DNA of 64,000 nt from Konateibacter massiliensis. Its GTDB lineage: Bacteria; Bacillota; Clostridia; Lachnospirales; Lachnospiraceae. Where the stretch lies: positions 2,174,332-2,238,331 of the forward strand of contig NZ_LT860099.1 in NCBI RefSeq assembly GCF_900184995.1. The letters run 5' to 3'. The position numbers and the translations under genes are program-made. This document shows positions 1 through 7,549 of this stretch, one piece after another (within the stretch, counting starts at the first letter, position 1; every line of letters starts with the position of its first letter). The notes beneath the pieces are model-generated. The model was not told the DNA's origin. It made no database searches and saw nothing but the letters and a program-made list of their open reading frames with translations.

Positions 1-28
1 TTTTGCTTTAGTACCAACTTTTCTCTGG

Positions 29-3000
29 TTACTTTCCTGCTATAACCACACTATTTTTATTCTTATTTCTTCGGATAAGTATTGCTGCACCCGAAAGCAG
101 CAATATGCCTACGATAATATCTCCTGCAATCATCAATTTTTGCCAGCCTGCCAAACCGTAACTGATTTTTACTCCTGAAGCAATTCCCTGCATTGCATTG
201 CTGTTTGCCGTCATATACAAAACATTATGAGCAGCCTTTCGCATTGCCCAAACAGCGGTCGCCGATGTGCTGTCTGTAAGTGAGCCATCTGCAAAAGTGT
301 TTAATAGCATATCATTTCCTGCCCTTAATCCTTCATCACTGTCCATATAAGCACTTCCGCCAAAGTAGTCGGACACGACAGCTCCCTCAAAGCCCCATTC
401 CTCACGTAAAATCTGTGTCATAAGTCCATAAGTTCCCCCGCCCCACTTCGTGCCGATTCTGTTATAAGAACTCATAATCGCTACACAAGCATTTATTTCT
501 TTGGAGATCATATTTCCGGTTTCATCATTGTAGTAAATTGTCGCCTTTGCATCTTTTACACAAATTTCAAAAGGCTTCAAATAAATTTCTCGTATCGCCT
601 GCTCATTGGCAAAGGTCGCAATACCGTTTCTGCCGTCCTCCTTGTCATTCAAGGCAAAATGCTTCAGGTAACAGAATACACCCTTTTCCATTGCTCCGGA
701 TACTTCTTGGGCTGCCATTTTGCCGCTCAAGAGACCATCTTCTGAATAGTATTCATAATTACGTCCTCCAAATGCACTCCTATGTGTATTCATAGCCGGA
801 GCATACCAGCCGTTGAAGCCATTATAAAGTCCCTGTTCTCCAACCATAAGTCCCATATCATAGGCAAGGTCTTCATTCCACGTTGCCGCAAGCACTTCCT
901 CTGCCGGAAAGCCGATACATATTGCATCACCGCCGTTTGCAGATACCCATGTCGACCATCCCATAGGACCATCATAGTCCAGAGTTGCCGGTTTTCCTAT
1001 CCCCGTCATCTCCGCTGTATTAAACCCTGCATTTGCCAGCATATTTGAAACTTCTTTTATATCCAGTTCATCCAAGAGCAGCTCCCATGTCTCATCTGTA
1101 TAATCTAGCCCTCTTACATCGATAAGGTTGATTCCATTGGAGGCATTCGTCGTCGGCATTTCCTCTGTATAAACCTTGCTACCCTCCACATTGCCAAGCA
1201 GTTCATTCTCCTCTTCACTGAAATTGCTCTCAAGCGCTGCCTTAATGGCTTCTTCTGCCTCCTTGTCAGCATCTGTCGGTGCTGTCGGGAAAGTATTCTT
1301 AAAATCTGCACGTGACATATTAAGAGGACTTCCTTCTTCTTTCGTGTCCGTAAATACAGCTGATACTTCATCAAATTGATTTTCTGCTGCTATCAGGTCA
1401 GTGCTTCTGTGATTATCACCCTCATAGACAATTTCCCCTGTAGCCTGTGAAAAATATTTGCTGCCATCTGTTGTGTCAATATCGCTCCAACTATGTGCAT
1501 TTTCACTCAGATAAAACTGGTAATTACCGCTTTCCAGCACATAACAGCCTTTCTCCTTGTAGTCATAAGATGCCAGTGACTCAGCTTCAACGGTCATAGT
1601 CAAGGTTTGCGACTGCCCCGGTTTCAATAAATCAGTCTTATCAAAGGCCGCCAGGACCACCTTTGATTTCTCAATACCGCCCGGTGTATAAGGCGCCTCC
1701 GCATAAATCTGGACTACCTGCTTGCCGGACCATTTTTCGCTGTTATTTGTCACAACTACCTCAAAAGTGAATACGCCATCCTTATAAACCGGCTCCTCTG
1801 CAAACTCCATACTAAAATCTGCATAGGAAAGTCCATATCCAAACGGATATTGCACCTGTTCATCATACGAAAAGCCTTCATAATTTCCAGCTTCTTCCTC
1901 CGCTGCTGCCGTCTCATAATATCGGTATCCGACATAGATTCCTTCTTCATACTCATTGAAGCATCCGGATTCATAGCCTCCGATACTTCCATCTACATTC
2001 GTGTATGATGTATCTTCAAAGTTTTGGAAAGACGGATCTTTTGTCAGGTCGTAGACGTAGGTATCCACAAGCCTGCCTGAAGGAGTCACCTCCCCGTCAA
2101 GCACACATGCCACTGCGTCAGCTCCGTTGTCTCCGATACATCCCACCCAGACAGCCGCATCAATTCCGTATGCCTCATCATTCAGGAAACCAAGCTCCAG
2201 TGCATTTGCCGTGTTACAAACGACAATAATCTTATCAAATACTCCTGCATCTTTTTGTGCCTTTACATAGGCGAGCATTTCCATTTCTGTACTGTTAAGT
2301 TCCAGGTAGGTCTTTGCCTTATTCTCCGCACTGTCGGCAAACTCACTCATGTCAGTAGGAAGGTCACATCCCTCTCCTCCAACACGTCCGATAAATACAA
2401 CCGCCGCTCCGTTATAGGAAGTGTAAGAGCTTTTTAAAGAGTCCGGATAATCCGTAACTGGAACCTCCGCTATAATATCATCCACAAAGGTTGCAACACC
2501 CATCGCAGAAATAAATCCACGTCCGGTGTATTCCACTTCCTGATCTCCCATTCCTGTGTGAAGAACAGCTTTCTTTGCCTCTGTTGAAATAGCATGGTTT
2601 GCATAAAAACTATACAATTCACTGTTGATTGAAAAATCATGATTTTCCAGAGCTGTTTTGTAATCCACAGGAGAACTCTCCGTCGCCGCACTTCCTGCAC
2701 CTGTGTAAATTGGATCCACACTTGTTCTGCCAAATAGCGAAACCTTTTTTTCGTCCTCTGAAAGCGGCAATGTATTGTTCTCATTCTTTAAAAGGACAAT
2801 TCCCTCTGTTTCAATATCTGCCGCCAGCTTCTGGCTTGCCTCTTGAAGTTCCTCCTCGCTTTTGTAATCTGACTTGTAGTAATTTGTGTCCGAGCTATTC
2901 GTTTCCCCGCCATTTTCAATGACGATATCACCCTTTCCGAAATACATGTTCATAACTGTATAGAGCGGTCCCGTAAGCACAATATTAACAACAATCGTCA

Positions 3001-3064
3001 ATATCAGCACAATCGACAGCACGGTTGACCAAATTATCGTGCCTTTTTTACTGTTCTTTTTCAT
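29..3064 (-). CDS. Membrane-anchored glycoside hydrolase family 3 enzyme with permuted domains
   Basis: Probably a beta-glucosidase or beta-xylosidase acting on oligosaccharides at the outer face of the membrane. The 1011-residue protein has a membrane helix near residues 12-35 and another near 977-997, so the catalytic part sits outside with both ends anchored. The domain order is reversed from ordinary GH3: the alpha/beta-sandwich domain (IVLLKNENNTLPL, about residue 90) comes first, then a fibronectin-like domain (YPFGYGLSYADF, about 410-540), then the TIM barrel (about 640-930). The nucleophile is Asp899 in VVSDYFGG; SDY replaces the more usual SDW. The start has AGGAGG six bases upstream. 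It is divergent from a LytTR regulator and paralogous to the GH3 gene at 20876. The exact substrate cannot be read from the sequence. Confidence 0.93.
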   Translation of the reverse strand: MKKNSKKGTIIWSTVLSIVLILTIVVNIVLTGPLYTVMNMYFGKGDIVIENGGETNSSDTNYYKSDYKSEEELQEASQKLAADIETEGIVLLKNENNTLPLSEDEKKVSLFGRTSVDPIYTGAGSAATESSPVDYKTALENHDFSINSELYSFYANHAISTEAKKAVLHTGMGDQEVEYTGRGFISAMGVATFVDDIIAEVPVTDYPDSLKSSYTSYNGAAVVFIGRVGGEGCDLPTDMSEFADSAENKAKTYLELNSTEMEMLAYVKAQKDAGVFDKIIVVCNTANALELGFLNDEAYGIDAAVWVGCIGDNGADAVACVLDGEVTPSGRLVDTYVYDLTKDPSFQNFEDTSYTNVDGSIGGYESGCFNEYEEGIYVGYRYYETAAAEEEAGNYEGFSYDEQVQYPFGYGLSYADFSMEFAEEPVYKDGVFTFEVVVTNNSEKWSGKQVVQIYAEAPYTPGGIEKSKVVLAAFDKTDLLKPGQSQTLTMTVEAESLASYDYKEKGCYVLESGNYQFYLSENAHSWSDIDTTDGSKYFSQATGEIVYEGDNHRSTDLIAAENQFDEVSAVFTDTKEEGSPLNMSRADFKNTFPTAPTDADKEAEEAIKAALESNFSEEENELLGNVEGSKVYTEEMPTTNASNGINLIDVRGLDYTDETWELLLDELDIKEVSNMLANAGFNTAEMTGIGKPATLDYDGPMGWSTWVSANGGDAICIGFPAEEVLAATWNEDLAYDMGLMVGEQGLYNGFNGWYAPAMNTHRSAFGGRNYEYYSEDGLLSGKMAAQEVSGAMEKGVFCYLKHFALNDKEDGRNGIATFANEQAIREIYLKPFEICVKDAKATIYYNDETGNMISKEINACVAIMSSYNRIGTKWGGGTYGLMTQILREEWGFEGAVVSDYFGGSAYMDSDEGLRAGNDMLLNTFADGSLTDSTSATAVWAMRKAAHNVLYMTANSNAMQGIASGVKISYGLAGWQKLMIAGDIIVGILLLSGAAILIRRNKNKNSVVIAGK

Positions 3065-3103
3065 TTCATTCCTCCTTCTCCCGCTTTTCGCGGTTCTCTC
3101 TGA

Positions 3104-3199
3104 ATTATAGCTTGCTTTTTGATTTTTTTAGAGAACGGGTACGAAATGATAAAATAGGGTACGAATTGTAAACCGAAAGCTGCTTTTTTATGCTACAAT
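3104..3199. promoter_or_regulatory. Divergent promoter region with LytTR-type direct repeats
   Basis: Two copies of GGGTACGAA lie at 3137-3145 and 3157-3165, a 20-bp period. A leftward -10 (TATAAT, 3104-3109) would place its -35 at 3127-3132, and a rightward -10 (TACAAT, 3194-3199) would place its -35 near 3171-3176. Both -35 boxes match the consensus poorly, and each begins about five bases from the nearest repeat. AgrA-like LytTR regulators typically bind 9-bp direct repeats about two helical turns apart beside a weak -35. Inference: the regulator at 3248 activates both its own operon and the GH3 gene. Confidence 0.5.
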
Positions 3200-3247
3200 A
3201 GGAACAACCAAGGACCACACATTTATTTCATAAGGAGGAGAAACATC

Positions 3248-3964
3248 ATGTATCAGGCAGCTATCGTCGAGGACGAACCTGAAATTCTGGACTATTTGAA
3301 GCATACGCTTTCTGATTATTTTCGACAGAAGAACTTTCCGGTCGCATTTGATGCCTTTTTGAAAGGCACTGGATTTCTTGATATGTTTGATAATCACTAT
3401 CATTATGACATGATTTTTCTTGATATTGAAATGCCCGGTATTGACGGAATTGATATATGCCGGCATATCCGCAGCATTGCTCCTGATACATTGGTCGTTT
3501 TTATTTCCAATAAGGAGGAGCTTGTATTTCAGACATTTGAGGTGCAACCGTTTCGTTTTATTCGAAAAAGTGAATATCAGCAATTGCTTCCCTCTCTCGT
3601 CGATTCGCTGATTTCACAACTTCTTAGCAAACAGAGCTCCTTAATTTATATTACAGAGGCACTCTCAGGTGACATTTTTTCTTTTGATGTTAATCAGATT
3701 GTCTATATTGAAGCCCAACGAAAAAGCTGCTGTATCACAACGACTACCGGAAACACTATATTGCGCTGTAAGCTTATGGATTTAGATAGAGAGTTGTCGA
3801 AGTTTCATTTTATCAAGCCGCATCGCAGCTATCTTGTAAACTGCAGATATATTTTTCATATCGGAAAGACAAGTATTCGACTTTCCAATCAGCAGGAAGT
3901 ACCGATCAGCCGCAACAGAATTGAAAAAGTAAAACAGGAATTTCTCTTCTATCACACGAATTAA
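3248..3964 (+). CDS. LytTR-family response regulator
   Basis: A two-component response regulator of the AgrA/LytR type, 238 residues. The receiver domain spans about residues 1-120, with acidic residues VEDE at 8-11 and the phosphoacceptor Asp59 in MIFLDIEMPG. The LytTR DNA-binding domain covers about 140-236 and shows the usual core (VYIEAQRKSCCI, then FHFIKPHRSYLVN). Start supported by AAGGAGG about nine bases upstream. The cognate kinase starts 12 bases after its stop. No AgrB or AgrD peptide gene is visible nearby, so the input signal is unknown. Direct repeats in its own upstream region suggest autoregulation together with the divergent GH3 gene. Confidence 0.95.
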   Translation: MYQAAIVEDEPEILDYLKHTLSDYFRQKNFPVAFDAFLKGTGFLDMFDNHYHYDMIFLDIEMPGIDGIDICRHIRSIAPDTLVVFISNKEELVFQTFEVQPFRFIRKSEYQQLLPSLVDSLISQLLSKQSSLIYITEALSGDIFSFDVNQIVYIEAQRKSCCITTTTGNTILRCKLMDLDRELSKFHFIKPHRSYLVNCRYIFHIGKTSIRLSNQQEVPISRNRIEKVKQEFLFYHTN

Positions 3965-3976
3965 CAGGAGGTTTTT

Positions 3977-5323
3977 ATGCTCATGCTATACCATTTTTAT
4001 CGTCAGACAGAGCTGGACGGAATTATCCTATTCGCTTTTTTATCCTGTATCCTTTACATTCTGTCCGCTCCCAAAAATAAATTCTTATCCATCCGGAAAT
4101 ATACACTTCTCAGTACATTGACCTATGCGCTGTGTTACACACCGGTTCAGCAGCTTCATCTGATTCCGTTTACCCCTGTTGTTTACGGTCAACTCTCTCC
4201 CTATTGGTATTACTTTTTCTGCACGATTGTCATTTCCCTTTTGTGGGCGCATTTTTTATTGCAGACTTCCTTTGTTTCCAAGTTTACCTATGTCCTATTT
4301 TTTATGGCATTTATACAGCTGTATAAGATTGTCTGTCAACCTCTGTATCTGCAAGAAGGCCGCATGGACGCTAATCTATATTGTCTGCTTGATCTTTTGA
4401 CATCTTTCTTTTTGTACCTGCTTTTATTTTTATTGGCACTGCTGTTTAAACGACTGAAGCTTTCTTCGACCATTCGACTTCTTCCCAGACGAAGTTTTTT
4501 TGCCCTCTACTTTCCAGTGAGCTTTCTTTTATACTATGCCTTTCTAACCAATACCAAGCATATGTCATATGACGATCCGATTCTGGCTGTCATTATTTTG
4601 ACAAATCTGCCGATTATTTACTATCTGCTCTCCCATGTCATTCAAGCATATGAGGAGCAGCGTAGGCTCGACAGTGCTTTGACCCAGACTAAATCTCAGC
4701 TTGCTCGTTATCGCTTTTCTCTGGAACTTGAAGAGCAGCTAAAAAAAGAAAGACATGAGCTGAAAAATAATTATTTTTATATTCAAACTTTACTTAAGGA
4801 GAAAAAATATGAACGACTAGACATTTATTTGGAAAAAATGATAGGAGAGAATCTTTCCTTGATGAATCTTTTACAAACCGGAAATACACTGATGGATTAT
4901 ATCCTTAACCGGAAAATAAAAGAAGCACACAAATATCACATCAAGATCTATACAGAAATTATCGTGCCTGAACATTTGTCAATTGATGATGATATCCTTT
5001 GTACCATCCTCTTAAATCTAATTGACAATGCCATTGAAGCCAGCAAAAATGAGGAGGCTCCTGATATTCACCTCACAATGAAATGCTCGCAAAGTTATTT
5101 AATTTGCAAGATTAGCAATAAGATTAGTCACGACATTCTTGCTCTCAACCCTAATTTGCATACAACAAAAACCGAACAGGGGTCTCATGGGCTTGGAATC
5201 AAGATTGTCTCGAATGCGGTGCAGAAATGCAGCGGAATTTTCAATTATACCGTAGAAGAAGGATATTTTAACGCAAATGTCATGCTTCCGTTGGATACCA
5301 ATTTCAACAGGAGCACTCCTTGA
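3977..5323 (+). CDS. AgrC-like GHKL sensor histidine kinase
   Basis: Sensor kinase partner of the upstream LytTR regulator, 448 residues. The first 210 or so residues form about six or seven hydrophobic segments with no large outer domain. A short coiled linker follows (residues about 225-250). The phosphorylated His lies in ERHELKNNYFYI (the AgrC-type RHxLKN box), with the N box LLNLIDNAIEAS and the G box GSHGLGIKIV. Start has AGGAGG seven bases upstream. Such kinases usually sense small peptides or membrane-borne signals, but no peptide precursor is seen here. The stop lies two bases from the stop of the convergent GGDEF gene, leaving no room for a separate terminator. Confidence 0.93.
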   Translation: MLMLYHFYRQTELDGIILFAFLSCILYILSAPKNKFLSIRKYTLLSTLTYALCYTPVQQLHLIPFTPVVYGQLSPYWYYFFCTIVISLLWAHFLLQTSFVSKFTYVLFFMAFIQLYKIVCQPLYLQEGRMDANLYCLLDLLTSFFLYLLLFLLALLFKRLKLSSTIRLLPRRSFFALYFPVSFLLYYAFLTNTKHMSYDDPILAVIILTNLPIIYYLLSHVIQAYEEQRRLDSALTQTKSQLARYRFSLELEEQLKKERHELKNNYFYIQTLLKEKKYERLDIYLEKMIGENLSLMNLLQTGNTLMDYILNRKIKEAHKYHIKIYTEIIVPEHLSIDDDILCTILLNLIDNAIEASKNEEAPDIHLTMKCSQSYLICKISNKISHDILALNPNLHTTKTEQGSHGLGIKIVSNAVQKCSGIFNYTVEEGYFNANVMLPLDTNFNRSTP

Positions 5324-5325
5324 TT

Positions 5326-6180
5326 TTATACAACCTTATTCCGCCCTTCCCGCTTTGCTTTATACAGGTTTTTATCTGCCATGTCCATCAGCTCACCTAT
5401 GCTTTGGACCCCTGAAGCCTTGCCCACTGTTTTGACGCCGATGCTGCATGTAATGTCTATTTTTTGCTTCACCATCCGGAATGTATTGCTCTCAATTCTG
5501 CTTCTGAGGCGATTTGCAATTCTTTTTGCATCATTTTTCGGTATTCCGGGCAGACAGATAAGAATTTCATCCCCGCCGTATCTTGCCGCCCAGCCATTTT
5601 CCTTTTGAACCTCTTGCTGCAATAAAATAGCAAGTTCCTGCAATATTTTATCTCCCACGCCATGACCGTGAGTGTCATTAATTGTTTTAAAATAGTCAAT
5701 ATCAACAAACAAAATGCTGATAGGCTTATCCAGTTCAAAAGAGCTTTGCATATCAATAGGAAGACGCTCATCAATGTATCTGCGGTTATAAAGCTTCGTC
5801 AGCGCATCCGTAACCGCGAGCTCTTTTATCTGATGAATGGACATGTTATCAAGTCTGTGAATATCAGAATTATACTGCCACGTCTTAGATATATTCTGCT
5901 TCAATTCCATCTGATAGTGTTCCGCCCCAATCACGATGGGGACCGCTGTGACCGCAGTAATCCGAGAGTCCACCGTTAATATTTTAAAGGTCGCCTCCTG
6001 TGAATGCTGCAAGGTATCCATAATCTTTTTTATATACTCTGTAACCTTATCGTGCTTGAAATTCTTCTGAAAGCTTTCGTAAATAATTTCCCCGTCTGCA
6101 TCCTTAATACAAACAGATGTATTTATCGATTCCAATGCATGAGCTACATACAGTAGTTCCCCCAAAGTCTTAAAAACCAT
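5326..6180 (-). CDS. GGDEF-domain diguanylate cyclase
   Basis: Probable diguanylate cyclase making cyclic di-GMP, 284 residues, soluble. Residues 1-115 look like a small PAS-like sensor domain (SVCIKDADGEIIYESF). The GGDEF domain runs from about 125 to the end, with signature ARYGGDEILICLPG (GGDEI; the last position varies in the family) and metal/GTP-binding FVDIDYFKTIND. The product-inhibition RxxD site expected before the signature reads KENG, so feedback inhibition is probably absent. Start has AGGTGAG six bases upstream. Monocistronic, convergent with the LytTR kinase. No EAL or HD-GYP partner lies nearby. Confidence 0.9.
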   Translation of the reverse strand: MVFKTLGELLYVAHALESINTSVCIKDADGEIIYESFQKNFKHDKVTEYIKKIMDTLQHSQEATFKILTVDSRITAVTAVPIVIGAEHYQMELKQNISKTWQYNSDIHRLDNMSIHQIKELAVTDALTKLYNRRYIDERLPIDMQSSFELDKPISILFVDIDYFKTINDTHGHGVGDKILQELAILLQQEVQKENGWAARYGGDEILICLPGIPKNDAKRIANRLRSRIESNTFRMVKQKIDITCSIGVKTVGKASGVQSIGELMDMADKNLYKAKREGRNKVV

Positions 6181-6268
6181 CGCTACTCACCTACAATTTT
6201 TTACATGTTCTAATTGTTTTATGTATAATCCTACATTAATTTGGAGTTAATGTCAATACATCAATATC

Positions 6269-6293
6269 TTGTGTGATAAAATTTTATACACAA
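6269..6293. promoter_or_regulatory. Near-perfect palindrome upstream of XRE gene, candidate operator
   Basis: Arms TTGTGTGATAAAA and TTTTATACACAA form an inverted repeat that is perfect except for one extra G in the left arm. It ends 30 bases before the XRE regulator start, inside the AT-rich region expected to hold the promoter. XRE regulators often bind such palindromes to repress their own gene. That role is inferred from position only. Confidence 0.45.
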
Positions 6294-6323
6294 TAACATT
6301 GTAAAGGGGCATATAAAAATCTT

Positions 6324-6692
6324 ATGAAGGAAGCAAATCAAATTATTCGAGAACTTAGAGAAGACAGAGATTTAAGGCAGGCAGATGTGGCAAAAATAAT
6401 CGGAACTTCACAGCAGCAATATTCCAGATGCGAAAACGGCAACAGCTATTTGCAGCCTCAATCTCTCATCACTCTCGCCAATTTTTATGATGTATCGACT
6501 GATTATTTGTTGGGAAGAACTTCTTACAAAAAAAGCATGAAATCACTTAATACAACGGTTGTCAATGATTACACGACAGGACAGCTTTTATCCGATGTCC
6601 TCGCCCTCAGCCTCCCTGCAAGACAGGCAGTCATTGATTACATTGAGCTGCAAAAGCTGAGTGAGCGAGTTAAAAAGGAAACATTTTCATAA
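6324..6692 (+). CDS. XRE-family helix-turn-helix regulator
   Basis: A 122-residue transcriptional regulator. Residues 5-62 form a Cro/CI-type helix-turn-helix (LRQADVAKIIGTSQQQYSRCE, then NFYDVSTDYLLGRT). The remaining 60 residues are an uncharacterised tail, perhaps for dimerisation. AAAGGGG lies about 14 bases upstream of the ATG, further than usual. A palindrome upstream (6269-6293) could be its own operator. The unknown gene at 6737 follows in the same direction with a 44-base gap, so the two may be co-transcribed. Confidence 0.9.
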   Translation: MKEANQIIRELREDRDLRQADVAKIIGTSQQQYSRCENGNSYLQPQSLITLANFYDVSTDYLLGRTSYKKSMKSLNTTVVNDYTTGQLLSDVLALSLPARQAVIDYIELQKLSERVKKETFS

Positions 6693-6736
6693 AAAAACAT
6701 ATACTAATAAAAAATGCTAGGAATATAACATATTTT

Positions 6737-7324
6737 ATGGATCAAAACAATTCTGCTTCCCCACAGACAGGCTCTATTCTCTATCTCGAGAATGCCTTTG
6801 TCGAGGAGGTAACTGCAAACGACGACGGAACCGGAAGTATTCTGGTTTCCTACGATGTGGAGACCTTCGATCACACGATACAACAGGAATCACTCCTTCT
6901 GAATATCGGGAGAAACACTGTCATCATGAATGAGTTTGCGCAGCCGATAAGTATTTCCGACCTAGAAATGGGAATGACTGTAGACGCTGCCTTCTCATCT
7001 GCCATGACGATGAGTATTCCGCCGCAGAGCAGAGCGTTTCAGATTGTGGTAAGACCAGAAACTCCCAACACGGCTATCACAACAGACCGTGTCATCGGAG
7101 CGGATATTGCAAATAATTTTCTATTTACAGGTAATCCATATGACATGATGGATCAGATGCGATTTTCCATCTCTGATGCAACCGTCATAACAGACCGGCT
7201 GGGCAATCGGATTTCTTTAAGCCAGATAGAGCCGGGCCAACTTGTCGAGATAGAGCATGCCACGTTTCAGACGATGAGCATCCCTCCACAGACTACCGCT
7301 TTTCGCATTCAGGTTTTAAGTTAA
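6737..7324 (+). CDS. Unknown protein with internally duplicated TMSIPPQ motif
   Basis: I do not recognise this 195-residue protein. It has no signal peptide or membrane helix and is acidic and rich in Thr, Ser and Ile. Two halves are related: TMSIPPQSRAFQIVV at 91-105 and TMSIPPQTTAFRIQV at 179-193. Each is preceded by a VI(M/T)-x-(E/D)-x-x-(A/G)-x-x-IS-(I/L)-S stretch (residues 62-74 and 149-162) and an Asp-Leu/Gln-Ile-Glu turn, suggesting two repeated beta-rich domains. The ribosome site is weak (AGGA about 14 bases upstream). It follows the XRE gene and ends just before a strong terminator. Function unknown. Confidence 0.75.
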   Translation: MDQNNSASPQTGSILYLENAFVEEVTANDDGTGSILVSYDVETFDHTIQQESLLLNIGRNTVIMNEFAQPISISDLEMGMTVDAAFSSAMTMSIPPQSRAFQIVVRPETPNTAITTDRVIGADIANNFLFTGNPYDMMDQMRFSISDATVITDRLGNRISLSQIEPGQLVEIEHATFQTMSIPPQTTAFRIQVLS

Positions 7325-7336
7325 ATGCGTACTTCA

Positions 7337-7400
7337 CCCCTGCCTTTGAATCATTACCGTTTTGCCACGCGGCTGAATTATAACGATTCAAAGGCAGGGG
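7337..7400 (+). terminator. Rho-independent terminator
   Basis: Perfect 16-base arms CCCCTGCCTTTGAATC (7337-7352) and GATTCAAAGGCAGGGG (7385-7400), followed by CTTTTAC. It lies 13 bases after the stop of the TMSIPPQ protein gene and closes the XRE transcript. Confidence 0.85.
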
Positions 7401-7437
7401 CTTTTACATTTATCTGATGACTAGAAACTGCATCTTT

Positions 7438-7502
7438 GATATAATGTCGATAGACATTATATCATCCCGAATGGGATACAATTATGAGTTATGAAGTAAC
7501 TT
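7438..7502 (+). repeat. Nested-palindrome repeat, copy A
   Basis: Three successive hairpins: GATATAATGTC/GACATTATATC (11-bp arms, loop GATA), ATCCC/GGGAT (loop GAAT), and GAGTTAT/GTAACTT (loop GAA, with wobble pairs). The same layout recurs at 52088-52207. Between copies, stem 3 changes in a compensatory way: the third pair is G-C here and A-T there. It lies 48 bases before the cardiolipin synthase start. It may be a structured 5' leader, an operator, or a small mobile palindromic repeat. Confidence 0.7.
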
Positions 7503-7549
7503 ATATAATTGATAATAAATACCAAAACAGAGAGGAACAAGAGAGACTT

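Noticed and set aside
3977-5323. Possible agr-type quorum-sensing locus with a peptide precursor
   Set aside because: Kinase and regulator are AgrC/AgrA-like, but no AgrB protease or short peptide gene was found around either system, so a peptide signal is not claimed.
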